Made by a program: the position numbers and the translations under genes
Source of the DNA: Chara braunii
Lineage: Eukaryota; Streptophyta; Charophyceae; Charales; Characeae
Length of the DNA: 60,617 nucleotides
Direction of reading: 5' to 3'
Assembly (NCBI GenBank): GCA_003427395.1
Contig: BFEA01000028.1
Location: 1,784,850-1,845,466, forward strand
Notes under the pieces: model-generated
Databases searched by the model: none
Told to the model about the DNA's origin: nothing
Seen by the model: the letters and a program-made list of their open reading frames with translations, nothing else
Shown: positions 1 through 11,038 of the stretch, in pieces
Numbering within the stretch: the stretch's first letter is position 1
Layout: the number at the start of each line of letters is the position of its first letter

Positions 1-28
1 GGGGGGGGGGGGGGGGGGGGGGGGGGGG
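1..28. repeat. poly-G homopolymer at the contig edge
   Basis: The window opens with 28 consecutive G before unique sequence begins. Pure G runs at a contig edge are often sequencing or gap-filling artefacts, but a true homopolymer cannot be excluded. From here to about 1.4 kb I see no gene, RNA or repeat that I can support. Confidence 0.9.
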
Positions 29-1602
29 TTGATAATTGTTCATCAGCAGGCCTCATGTGCCCAGCAACACCCTACCCCTCTCCCTGATGTTCCACAGTAA
101 TCCAATTATTCTCACAAAAAACCCGACGGCCCCCATTCAAGAGTCCCACACTTACACTCAGAAACACGTTTCACGCTGTCCTCCCCCGTAGTACCATATG
201 TGGCCCCCTACCCAAGTCAAGCTCCCGAAATTCCGTCCGGCCTCTGCACAGACACACAAGTATGACCAGCGTCTGACACTCCTGCATGCATCAAGACCGG
301 ATCGCAGTTGTTATACATTCTGTCATTCTAACGGCCAAACGAAATGCACACACTCTGGACCACGAATTTCAACCGACAAAATGCACGGTCGAACGAGCAT
401 TTTAAATATCTGGACGCGCGCTTAGGACCACACAATCTCTCCACTCCTCACGCTTACAAAAAAGTTACAGCTGCGACAAAAATAAATATCGAGCAGAGCG
501 CAACAGCCCCTAGAATGAGAGGGGGAACATGGCAGAGCAGAATGTTCACCTCAGATTCTCCTTGCCATATTGAGGACGATTTTTGGCTGGCTTGTGCGAC
601 CTACACTTTTCACGCCTACGATGCAAAACAGGCCAGCCCTTTCTAACTCCGATCTTCTACGTTCCCCGACAGCCAGCCATTTCCGGTCAGTATCCAGATC
701 CTCATTCCTGATTGTATATATGGCACAGGTTGTCGACAGACTTCGACACAAATGCATGCTGATCGGTTGGCTGGGTTGCGATGAACACAACGGCCAATTG
801 ATGACTACATGCATACCCTGTACACCAGCACAGTCAGTAATCAGGCAGTGGCCTTGATGACGTGTACAAGAACCACATCAGTGCCTTCCCAATGTCATCC
901 CAGAAGCTGACAAGCTATATAGCACACACAACCCAGTGGGCCTCGCTCCACTCTACTCTCGACATGCACAAAAGACAAAAGACGTCTGGCAGAGGATTAG
1001 AGGATTCAATCTCTGCTTCGCACATTTCGAGAGCAGTGGACCGAGGCCCCATTTTGTGAAGCTCTGCTGCTCAGCAAACGCCACACAGCCTTTATCACAG
1101 AGGGAAGCAGAAACCCCATCCACAACAAACAATGTGCAGAAGAAAACAATTTTTCTGTTGTTCTACTACCCGTCTAAAAACAAACAACATGCACGAGCAA
1201 CCCAATTTTACGCTGTTCGCAGCCCGTCAGGGTTGCGTTTTCCCCCCCGAGACATTTCAACGTCAATCGAAATTTCAACGTCGGTGATAGTCGGGAGGGT
1301 GGGCATTTTGAGTTTTTGGGGCCTTGCAAGGGCCAGGACCGCGTAGGACCGGTAGCTGCCCGGAGGAGGCTGAGGAGGCCGGGGTCCTTGAGCCTTTTTC
1401 GAAATTGAAACGGTGCAGGTGCACTTTTTCTCGAATACCACAGTTTCCTCGAATAGAAAATGTGCAGGTATTCGAATACCTGTACCCTTTCTGTTCGGAT
1501 TTCGAAAAGAAAAAACTCATATATTCCGATAAAATTACTTCTTTTTGTTGGAGGTCAGCGCCTGCCCTCTTGCTCCCCGCCACTGACATGTTGCATGCTG
1601 CA

Positions 1603-1604
1603 GG

Positions 1605-1640
<36 letters not shown>

Positions 1641-1655
1641 GCACGCACACACACA

Positions 1656-1707
<52 letters not shown>

Positions 1708-1735
1708 TACACACACACACACACGCATATACAGC
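1603..1735. repeat. compound CT / CA microsatellite
   Basis: Alternating blocks of (CT)n and (CA)n run for about 130 bases. They give meaningless serine/leucine and histidine/threonine frames on both strands. Just upstream, 1405-1505 has several short palindromes built on TATTCGAATA, similar to those inside the TIR element at 4338-4630. Confidence 0.95.
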
Positions 1736-2328
1736 ATACACACGCAATACCTTACCCTTCCCGAACCACATAAACAAACGAACTACGGGCTGCGCAGGGT
1801 AAGTCAATTCCGCGACTTCAAGACGCATTTGATCTTAAATAAAAGAGGGACAAAGACGCATTTGATCTCAAGAAAGAAGGACAAGGAGGCCTATACACTC
1901 CAAAAATATAAACGAGACGGTTACTGAGGCAATTCGGCGGCGGCACCTTCAGAACCTGAGTTCCAGATGAAACCCACCTGGACGCCCACCTGGACGACAT
2001 TCATCCCGTTTCCCTCATCCGGGAAAGGGATTCTGGGACCAAAACACGCAAGCATCACAAAATGGAATGACAGCAAACATCAAAAAGAGAGATTTTATGC
2101 GAGAAAAACAAAGTGCCAAAAGCCCAAATTCGATTCAATGAGCAGATACAGAGGTCTTGGGACATTGTGGACCTCAAGAGGACCGCCAAACCAGCTGGCC
2201 TTCTGATTTGAGAGAGAGTACGAAAATAGCATTCAGCCCCTCATCACCTGAGAATATAGACAGACAATCTATCAGCGAGTCAAATCGCAGCTATGCAGAC
2301 GAACACAACGACAAAAGAGAGTCGTTCC

Positions 2329-2351
2329 TCTCTCTCTCTCTCTCTCTCTCC
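2329..2351. repeat. CT microsatellite
   Basis: A short pure CT tract. The flanks (1.74-3.47 kb) show no recognisable gene; the frames there are short and have biased composition. Confidence 0.85.
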
Positions 2352-3477
2352 CCCCTCCAAACTTCATTCGACACCATGTTTCCACTGCGCTATCGTTCCT
2401 GCGAGTGCAAAGGGACATTGATTAGGTTCTACTTGGCTGTCTCTTACTCCTTGACTTCGCTGTCTCCACCTCCTCTTCACTCCCATTTATCATAGTACAG
2501 ATAGGGGACTCTACTACTCGACTGTACAGAATGATGCTCACCTGTGAGAAACACTCCATAATCTAATAGACTAAAACCATAAGAGGGAAAAAGAAAAAAA
2601 AGAAGAGCCAACAAATGTGTAGGCATGGGTTCATAGAGCAGGGGCCTTCCTCACCCCCCCAATAAACAGGGCTCCCATCGAAAAAAAATTAACTCCTCAG
2701 CCCCCTGATTCCCAGAAGAAACTGAAAAACACTCCCCCCGAGTCCAGACCCTGAACAACGATCCGAATCCACATCCCCAAGTGATTGCACCATAACGCAC
2801 AACGACCAGATCTTCAGATCGACTTCATCCACATCAGGTCGGTCCGGAGTAGACCAGGCAATTCACAATTTTCTTGAAATGTTTGCACACACACCCCAAG
2901 GCGATTAAAAGAGAGCTCGTTCAATCGTAGGAGCCCTCCACGCAAACACCACCTCATGGAAACCCCCCCTTACTTCAGAGACTCTCTCGTCGTCTGGCCG
3001 CACATTCTCATTCTGACAGGCTCGTCTCCATGACACAGAGAGCTCCAATCAGGATCAGAACCCGAATACAGGTCAAGCGTGCAAATCTGGCAATACAACA
3101 TCCCTCCCCTCCCTCTCTCCCCACCCTGGACAGCCAGAAAGCACCTTGCACAATGAATCTATGCCCAAAAGTGTTCAAAGCCTTCAGCAGATAACCAGCT
3201 TGAAAGCGAGATCCTGACAACCCGTAAACACCACCTCCGCCACACAACACTCCCTAGGTACTTCTACCAAAGGGCTCTCGCTTAACAAAGTGCCTAACGA
3301 AACAGGCCCCAGGAGCCACAGGCATGACAAAAGTTCACCAACGAGGACTAGCCGGATATAAAGAGAGAATGTGCGCATCCAAACACCACACGTAGGCACA
3401 TCGAGATGTCCATTTAACCGCCGAACAAGTACCCAAGAGAAGAACCCCCGCCAGGGGCCGAATGAACCCTTGTGGAA

Positions 3478-3651
3478 GGGCGGTCCTGCAATACAACAAA
3501 AAGAACAGATCAACGAGTCAAGAAAAGCCCACTACATGCAACATCTAGACAGCTTAAAACTAAAGCTGTTGGGCGGTCCTGCAATACAACAAAAAGAACA
3601 GATAAAGCCCACCACATGAGACATCTAGACAGCTTAAAACTAAAGCTGTTT
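3478..3651. repeat. direct tandem duplication, about 93 and 80 bp
   Basis: Two adjacent copies start with GGGCGGTCCTGCAATACAAC and end with CTTAAAACTAAAGCTGTT. The second copy lacks about 14 bases in the middle and differs at a few positions. No coding potential is apparent. Confidence 0.9.
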
Positions 3652-3849
3652 TTGTTCGCCAAACTTCGTTCCTCGTCCTATGAACTTCAAATCAAGACTG
3701 CATAAAAGAATCAGCCGGTAAGAGTGACATCAGTAGCCACCACTCAACAACACAGGAAAGGCCAACGACTCGATCACCCAATCAATTGCTTCTACCATCA
3801 ACAGTCAAATCAACACTCAAGCAACCATCCAGTCCAGCAACAACAAATC

Positions 3850-3905
3850 AAGCAAAGCAAGCAAGCAAGCAAGCAACCAATCAAGCAAGCAAGCAAGCAA
3901 CCAAC
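3850..3905. repeat. AAGC tetranucleotide microsatellite
   Basis: Two runs of AAGC repeats are separated by AACCAATC. The surrounding 3.7-3.95 kb is CAA- and CAG-rich low-complexity DNA. Confidence 0.9.
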
Positions 3906-4337
3906 CAATCAAGCCAGCAGCAGTTGCAAAATTACAACAGCACACCCGCTTTAAGTCTAGTGCCGCTAGAAGTTCCTTTTCGTATCAAGAACGAACTGCA
4001 ACGGCCAGTACTTCCTGTAGAGAACGTGCATTCATTCAACCTATACATATCCACCTACCCAAAAGCTTGTTCTGTTCGGTACACACTCGACTGATAACCT
4101 TCAAGAACAGAAGGGCTACCAAAAAACCAATATGAGACCCCCCCCATTTCATTAAAACGGTTGAAACAGAGACTAAAAACAACATTCTAAACGAGATGCC
4201 ACCCCCATTTCACAAAATACATTCTAAACGAGAAAAGACTGACATTCTAAACGAGTTACAGACATTCCAAAATACTTTTCGATTACCATCAAGAAACCAA
4301 GGGCAACAACAAAGACTACAAATAGCGCACCTACCCG

Positions 4338-4630
4338 TCTTCCCCCGAACATAGCGCATATGCGTTATTTTCGAGTTTCCGAAAAAACAATTATGACTAG
4401 AATCAAACGCATATGCGTAGTATTTCGAATAAAGGGTTGTTCGAACAGCACGAATACGAGTTGCATTCGAACAGAAAGCAAACTAGGTATCGTATTCATT
4501 TACAATGCTATGCATTGTATTCGAAACCAACGCATATGCGTTAGAATGCATATGCGTTGTATTCAAATAGAAAGCAACCATACGGTGTAGTATTCACTTA
4601 CAACGCATATGCATTATGTTCGGGGGAAGA
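4338..4630. mobile_element. palindrome-rich non-autonomous TIR element (family C, copy 1)
   Basis: The left end TCTTCCCCCGAACATAGCG is mirrored at the right end as TATGTTCGGGGGAAGA, so the 293-bp segment has terminal inverted repeats of at least 16 bp that continue imperfectly inward. The interior carries repeated palindromes of the type AACGCATATGCGTT and a near-palindrome around 4500-4516. There is no coding capacity. The same ends bound a 111-bp copy at 23943-24053, which supports a mobile family. No clear target-site duplication was found, so the superfamily is undecided. Confidence 0.75.
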
Positions 4631-5105
4631 TTCCCACTTTACAAAGACAGATGACATTCTCCATCAGTTTACGGACAACATCCCAAACCCCATCACATAC
4701 TCGAATCAAATTTCGAGAACAGAACTAAACAACCGGTCACTAATAAAAAACAAGAAAGCCCTGGCTGCTATAAAAAACAAGAAAGCCCTGCCTGTTCAGC
4801 AGATCAGCCGCCCTCTTTTAAGTAGCACGATCTCACAAAACACTCGCGTAAAATGGAGTATGCGACATTCTATTACTAATTGAAATAAACTTCGAACATC
4901 ATTTCAACCGAAGCCTTCCTCCATCGTGTCGCCGCTAAGTTCAGACTACATCATCATCCAAAGCAAGGATGTCTGGCGTGTAGTCGTAGAGGGGCGCAGC
5001 GCATGTATCAACAACACACGACTTCCCTTCTGATCGTCCGCACCAGAGCATTCATTATCATTATATTTTGCTCGAGTCACTTGGTCCCTGCTCGAGTCAC
5101 ACGTT

Positions 5106-5264
5106 TTGGAGGGACATAACCCACGAAACTGAAAATCAAATACCCAAAAAATAGAATTTAGACGCCATTTTACAAGGAGCGTCACTCAGTCGGAGGGACA
5201 TAACCAAGGTAACTGAAAATCAAATACCCAAAACTCAGAATTTACAAGCCATTTTACAACGACC
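5106..5264. repeat. tandem duplication, unit about 85 bp
   Basis: Two copies share GGAGGGACATAACC, then AACTGAAAATCAAATACCCA, then GCCATTTTACAA. A shorter duplication follows at 5467-5545 (ATTCTATATACATAGTACAC twice). A looser one spans 5593-5755, with two 'TTGCGAGAGC...GGGTGAAAA' blocks. This whole 5-kb region is built from local duplications and shows no gene. Confidence 0.85.
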
Positions 5265-5969
5265 GAACGTTCTTTATGATCCCGTCGTTGCGTCCCGAGG
5301 CGATAGTCCAGACTTCTACAGTGGCGACCTTCAGTCGCACAGAAAGCTCGAATTCTACAAACCAATGCCACCGCACATAACACATGCAGAGAATGTTTTT
5401 CAGATCACGACAAAATCCTCCGCTTTTCCTCTCTTCATCCCCACTCCCCACAACCGCCAGGTCCGCATTCTATATACATAGTACACTCAGAGACTTGACA
5501 AGCATTCTATATACATAGTACACTCAGAGAGTTGACAAGTAGAATCCAAACACTTAGTCAATTCTATATAGTGACCCCAACGACTTCACTGGAAGAAGGC
5601 TCGATCCTTGCGAGAGCAGACGATGGAAAAGGGTGAAAAGACGCAGTAACCCCAAACACACGCCTACAAGAATTTGAGGCCCTTAGTCGAGGGATTTGTC
5701 TCACGGACATAGGCTTTCTTGCGAGAGCCAACGACGGAAAGGGTGAAAAAGGGAACGGTACGGGAGTAGGAGGGAAAAACTGGAGACGTAGCCCGCAATG
5801 AAGCACCGAAGAAATACCATACCCTCGTTAACAACGTGCGCAATCATGAAGGTCTGGCATACAAACCATGAGCATCTCTTCTAGCAACAACTACCAAGAT
5901 CGCAAACAAATTAATTAAAAAAACACCGCAAACAAACTGATTAGATACCCAACACAATGGCGTTCGGTA

Positions 5970-6134
5970 CATCTAACGGATTCATCTAAATGAGATAAGC
6001 AGAAAGGAAGCGTTCGGTACAAATCCAAATGAGATAAGCAGAAAGGAAACGTGTGCTATAGACTTCCGTACAAACTTCTCGGACAAAAAGCAAAGGCTAT
6101 ACCAATAATACTAATCAGCACCCTTCTCACTTTT
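5970..6134. repeat. short duplications and left flank of the 75-bp array
   Basis: AAATGAGATAAGCAGAAAGG occurs twice, at about 5989 and 6028. The stretch from about 6046 to 6134 (starting GTGTGCTATAGACTTCCG) recurs in diverged form after the array at 6424-6515. The array units therefore sit inside a larger duplicated unit that includes this following non-coding piece. Confidence 0.8.
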
Positions 6135-6433
6135 GCTGATGATGACGATGAAACATCGATGATATCCAAAAAAACTGCTAAGAAAGCAGGAAGGAAACGT
6201 GTGCTATAGGCTGATGATGATGATGAAACATCGATGATATCGAAAAGAACTGCTAAGAAAGCAGGAAGGAAGCGTGTGCTGTAGGCTGATGATGATGATG
6301 AAACATCGATGAAATCGAAAAAAACTGCTAAGAAAACAGGAAGGAAGCGTGTGCTATAGGCTGATGATGATGATGAAACACCGATGATATCGAAAAAATT
6401 GCTAAGAAAGCAGGAAGGAAGCGTGTGCTATAG
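6135..6433 (+). repeat. four-unit 75-bp tandem array, each unit reading as a 24-residue peptide plus stop
   Basis: Units start at 6135, 6210, 6285 and 6360, a spacing of exactly 75 bp (25 codons); the last unit is one base shorter. In the frame starting at GCT each of the first three units reads ADDDDETSMIS (MKS in the third), then a short K/T linker, then a basic end of the form KKAGRKRVL (KTGRKRVL in the third), followed by TAG. Several differences between units are synonymous (GAT/GAC, TCG/TCC, AAG/AAA, CTA/CTG), while others change a residue (ATA to AAA, GCA to ACA). The pattern suggests a duplicated 3' coding tail of an unknown protein with an acidic stretch and a basic, nuclear-localisation-like end. 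No start codon or upstream gene body is recognisable, so it may be dead sequence. Confidence 0.75.
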
Positions 6434-7423
6434 ACTTCCGTACAAACTTCTCGGAAACAAAGCAAAAGCTAATACAAATAATACTAATCAACCTTATCAC
6501 TTTTGCTGCTGATGATGATGAATATCCACGATATTGAGCAATTGCTACCAATCCACGAGGTCGAGAAGGTTAACAAAAGAACGGGATGATCGCATATAAC
6601 GGCGTCTAAGAAATCCATGGAAACCGAAACGGGAAGGAGAGCACAATTTCAGGAGTGCGTTAAGAGGGCTGGGTAAACAGATAACCGAATGGACAGTCAC
6701 GCTTATTCCAAGGCACAGGACACTTCAGAGAAACAAGTCATTGGTCGAGTACTAAGCGGTGTCGGCCATAGTCGTCTGCGAAATCGTCAGTGCGTTAAGA
6801 GCGCTCAGAGTGTCGGACATGCCGAGAAACGGGACAGCTGTTGAGTTCCGAGAGGGTAAATTCGAGTCTATACACCCAATCAATCGTAACGAATAATCCG
6901 ACGTCCTTGTCGGACGGGTAATCATCATCTCCAGAGCTTACAAATTCTTCAGCCGCAGCCCAACAAGACCGAACAAAGCCGAGTCGTCAAATCCCATGAA
7001 CACCGCACAGGCCCAGCGATCGATATGATTGTGCTTACTATCACGAACAAACCGCCACCTCGAGGAGCTGATTAGAGAAAGGAGCAGCAAAAACAACAAC
7101 CACGTATACGCATACTTTTCCATATGACAATAAGAAAGAAGATTGCGACAAAAGTAGGGGCTGAACGACACTACTTCGGCACACTGAAATACACATACAT
7201 GTACACATACACACACACGTACATACATACATATACACCAGTACAGAATATATATGCAAGGACGTATGACGATATATATACGACGTATAAACGACCGCCA
7301 CATATACGAACGACCGGACATATATTGAGGATCTCAGTTCACGCTGTTCATATCCATAGGGGGGATTTCAGTTCACGCTGTGCCTCAGTGCAATATCATA
7401 TCCATAAACATACATAGAAAGGG

Positions 7424-7490
7424 CGTGGTGTCGTTACGGGGAAAGAAAGAATTCGGAGAGAGAAAGCGGACTGCCGTAACGACACCGCTC
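7424..7490. repeat. inverted repeat (hairpin), 13-bp arms
   Basis: GGTGTCGTTACGG and its perfect complement CCGTAACGACACC are separated by about 35 bases, and pairing continues imperfectly outward. This could be a tiny foldback element or a chance structure. Around 7195-7270 lies a mixed CA/TA microsatellite. Confidence 0.7.
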
Positions 7491-7602
7491 ACTCCATCTC
7501 CCGCCGGCGTACACAGGCAGATCTAAAACAAACCACAAGATCTCCATATCCCCAGTCGGACATCAATCATCCATACTACAGCCGGAGCCCGGTTGCCCGT
7601 CA

Positions 7603-7960
7603 CCCAAATTGCTGTACGGTCACATACCAATCGTGTCCATATAACATTGACTAAGCAATCATTGAAAGCTCAGCAGTTGAGCACCAATCGTCCACCACTA
7701 TTCGCACCCAAATTGCTGGACGGGCACATACCAATCATATCCGTATAACATTGACGAAGCAATCATTGAAAACTCAGCAGTCGAGCACCAATCGTCCACC
7801 GCTGTTTACTATTCACAGCGAAAACCATTCATACTGTATAACATCAACAAGGCAATCATTGAAATTTAACTCAACTAGGCAATCATTGAAATTTAATCCA
7901 GCAGTTGAGTACCAATCGTCCATCGCTGTTTACCATTCAAAACAAGGAACCACTCATATT
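7603..7960. repeat. degenerate tandem repeat, unit about 104 bp, three to four copies
   Basis: CACCCAAATTGCTG recurs at 7601 and 7705. The blocks 'AAGCAATCATTGAAA', 'GCAGTTGAGCACCAATCGTC' and 'ACATACCAATC' recur through the segment with partial deletions in later copies. There are no sustained frames. Confidence 0.85.
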
Positions 7961-8489
7961 GCAGTGTTCAGCACACTGCGAACCAATTAGTGAAAAATAC
8001 CGACGTAACAAGGAGTACATTGACGAGGAAGAGGACGAGAAAGAAACCACAAAGACGACCGATGTGGAAAAGAACGCGGGCCCAGCCCTGAACTATACAG
8101 AACTACAGGACTGTTAGAGAAAACGATGGTCCTGATCACAACAAGGGTAGAAAGGAACGCGATAGATAGACATGGCCTGAAGAAGCGGACCTTGCGCTAG
8201 AAAATCATTCTGCCCGTTCCAACCAGCCTGAGAGCGTCGACTTCCAGCAGAAGTAGAAGTGAAATGAACAGACTGAATGTCACTGAAGACGTCATGGCAA
8301 CGTGTAAGATCATAGATATGGCGCTGTATTTGAGATCATAAACAACCTTTGATGCCGTGGTTCATGCTAAGCAAGCTGTTAGACGGATTAAAAGTCCTTA
8401 GGGCGTCACACAGGCTAAAATCTCCAGTTCGTTCTGCCCATTCGAGCCAGATTTGACACTTTTGAAGACAATGCCCTCCCTATACCTCG

Positions 8490-8690
8490 CTCAACATTAG
8501 CATATGGGTGTTCGCTTACGCTCTACAACATGGCGGCCCATATCTATCCCTCAACATTAGCATAGGGGTGTTCGCTTATGCTCTCCGACACGGCGCCCCA
8601 TATCTATCCCGCTTCGCTCAACATTAACCACAGCATACGGGTGTTAGCTTATGCTCTCGGACACGACGCCCCATACGTATCGTACTCTAC
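8490..8690. repeat. tandem repeat, three units of about 60-73 bp
   Basis: Each unit starts CTCAACATTA, contains GGGTGTTCGCTTATGCTCT (TTAGC in the third) and ends near CGCCCCATATCTATCC. Units begin at 8490, 8550 and 8617. Confidence 0.88.
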
Positions 8691-9002
8691 CCACCTTGTG
8701 TCTGTGATTCATATTCACCAGGCTTCTCATGAACATCCTGACATCAGTAAACTCGCCTGCACGATCGTCAATACCCATCCATGATGTGGAAACGTTCTGT
8801 TCCGTCGGTTCCCTCACGTCCTTCCCTCCACCGCTCTCTTCCTATTCTTACATCTGTTGTCTTTTCCCTCTTTTTCTCCTTTCTACGCCTCCGGATTCTT
8901 TTGCCCCCGTCCTCCATCCGCTCCTATATCTCCCTCCGTTCGCCAGCAACGAGCGCCCATCCACGGTCCTGATACATAAACGCCGCACAGGCAAGAACAT
9001 AG

Positions 9003-9005
<3 letters not shown>

Positions 9006-9058
<53 letters not shown>

Positions 9059-9166
9059 CCCCTCTCCCTCTCTCTCTCTCTCCCTCCCCCCTTCTCTTCC
9101 ACCAGCCGCTCCCGGCTCTCCCCTCCCCCAACTTTTCCGAAAAAGAACGCCAATGCATNNTCANNG

Positions 9167-9208
<42 letters not shown>

Positions 9209-9316
9209 CCCCTCTCCCTCTCTCTCTCTCCCTCCCCCCTTCTCTTCCACCAGCCGCTCCCGGCTCTCCCCTCCCCCAACTTTTCCGAAAAAGAACGCCA
9301 ATCCATAATCACGGTT

Positions 9317-9369
<53 letters not shown>

Positions 9370-9490
9370 GTCTGTGTACGTGTGTGTGTGTGTGTGTGAA
9401 CGCCAATGCACAATCGCGGTTGTGCGAGTGTCGTCCTCGGGACACAAACTCAAGTCCTATCTCTCTCTCTCTCTCTATGCGTCTGTGTAC

Positions 9491-9522
<32 letters not shown>

Positions 9523-9672
9523 GAGTGTATGCGCATGACAACTGCCCCAACTTTTCCGAAAAAGAACGCCAATGCATAATCACGGTTGTGCGAGTGTCGT
9601 CCTCGGGACACAAACTTAAGCCCTCTCTCTCTCTCCCCCTCTATGCGTCTGTGTACGTGTGTGTGTGTGCGT
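9006..9672. repeat. composite CT/GT microsatellite with interspersed conserved blocks
   Basis: Long (CT)n tracts alternate with a block ending ACTTTTCCGAAAAAGAACGC, a block TATGCGTCTGTGTACGTG followed by (GT)n, and a block GTGCGAGTGTCGTCCTCGGG. These blocks recur two to four times. Ambiguous bases at 9159-9160 and 9164-9165 show that the assembler struggled here. The long Ser/Leu and Arg/Glu frames over this stretch are artefacts of the repeat. Confidence 0.93.
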
Positions 9673-10114
9673 GTGAGTGTATGCGCATGACAAGAGCACT
9701 CGCAGGTTCCCGGCCAAGCAAAGAAATGACTTTCCCCAACATTGAAGTCGTTCGCTCATGCGCCCCTTCATCCTCGTCTTCGATGAAATTCGGATGATCA
9801 ACATCCCAATCGTCGCGATTCACCCTCTGACCATATTCACAAGCCCACTCACAGCACACAAACGCTTCCATCTTTCACATTCCGTTTTACCTACCAAAAG
9901 CTCAGGCGATACGTCGAAGAATACCCCCCCTCTCGCCGCCTCCGCCCACCAGGTAACAGACCCAACGTTCAGGACAAACGATGCGTAACCCTACTCATAA
10001 ACAGAGACCCCCCACTACTCCATGAGAGCCCATGGAAAACGGCGCACGATTACACTAAGCGAACTCCAAGCATCCCGGACAACAACAACACACGGCAAAT
10101 CGAGCAGTTCTTCC

Positions 10115-10311
10115 TGATTCACACTTTCCCTGAAAACGAGAGGTAGCTAGTGACAAAAGGGTAAATGAAAAAGAGAGAGAGATGTCGAAACACGGAGCTT
10201 CAAGTCTTCCTGTTGCACACTTCCCCCTGAAACGAGAGGTAGCCAATGACAAAACAGCAAATGAAAAAGACAGAGAGAGAGATGCCGAAACACAGGGAGC
10301 TTCAATCGTTC
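10115..10311. repeat. tandem duplication, unit about 97-105 bp
   Basis: Both copies carry a 'CTTCCTG(A/T)T' start, AAACGAGAGGTAGC, 'AATGAAAAAGA' with a short GA run, and a 'GAGCTTCAA' end. The duplication lies downstream of the SPIRAL1-like exon, probably in its intron or beyond it. Confidence 0.85.
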
Positions 10312-10744
10312 ATACGGTGACACAAGTACGCGAACCAAGGAAAATGAGAGAACCTCTTCCACAAAACGACAAAAAACTGAAAGAAACGACAAAGGTGGTG
10401 GGCGGGATTCTCCCACAACAGGAACGAAGAACAAGGACGACGTACATCTTCCTCGTTTACAGACCGACGGTCAAGAACAGAGGGACACATGACCTTTTCG
10501 CATCATCGGCGCGAAAAAAGGAGAAAAAACGAGAGGTCAGACAGACGTTCCCTTCCCCTACAAACAAATCGCCCGTGACAACAACACAATACAAACACAT
10601 CCATACATCAGGCAAATGTAAATCCGTACAAACGAAACATAATACACGTACATACATAGACACAAATGAAATACGTAAAAACCAAAAACATATGCATGCA
10701 TTAGGGGGGAGAGAGAGGGGGGAGAGAGAGAGAAAGGTACATAC

Positions 10745-11038
10745 CGTGATAAAATTGCCTGAGTTCTGTCCATCAGCACGGAAGTAGTTATTGTTGCTTC
10801 TACCGAGCTTCCCTCCCATTTCTAGTGAGGTGCCAGAAGCCGGCTGCGTCCTTGGAGACGCCTCTTTGGCCACGGACTGAGCAACAGGCGCTGGAGTCGG
10901 CGCCACTGCTGCGACAGGCGTCGGTCTTTCCGCCGGAGGCGCGCTCGACCGCGCGGCTCCACGGCTGTTCGGCTCTCCGCCACCGAACAAGTAGCCTAAC
11001 GAACTCTGCCCCCCACCACTGCTCTTTCCTCTGTCCAT
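10745..11038 (-). CDS. SP1L: SPIRAL1-like microtubule-binding protein, first exon (partial gene)
   Basis: This family of small plant proteins binds cortical microtubules and directs anisotropic cell growth. The exon starts at ATG 11038 and encodes 98 residues. Residues 1-18 hold the signature M-RGKSSGGGQSSLGYLFGGG, here written with a gap after Met (Asp in place of the usual Gly). A low-complexity Ala/Pro/Val linker follows (roughly 20-75), and then the conserved central motif NNNYFRADGQNSGNF close to the exon end. After ...NFIT the frame meets a good splice donor (ACG|GTATGT at 10745/10744) followed by a pyrimidine-rich intron start. This is where homologues continue with an Asp-Arg-Pro-Ser-Thr segment and a second GGGSSLGYLFGG-type motif. 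I could not find that last exon downstream in this window, so the intron is long, the exon is missing, or the assembly is broken. Homologues are about 110-130 residues. An in-frame TTG nine bases upstream is not a plausible start. Family assignment is confident; the gene symbol is generic. Confidence 0.88.

Noticed and set aside
6210-6240. Hammerhead-ribozyme-like string CTGATGA..GAAAC in each 75-bp unit.
   Set aside because: The bases between CTGATGA and GAAAC (TGATGAT) cannot form stem II, and flanking stems I and III are absent. The match is a by-product of the GAT codon run.
8729-9613. Long open frames of Ser/Leu/Pro or Arg/Glu on both strands.
   Set aside because: They are generated entirely by CT and GT microsatellites with period-2 repeats and have no protein signature.
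10457-10744. Continuation of the SPIRAL1-like frame beyond NFIT.
   Set aside because: The residues after the GTATGT donor are pyrimidine-tract translation (Ser/Leu/Cys) with no resemblance to the family; this is intron.
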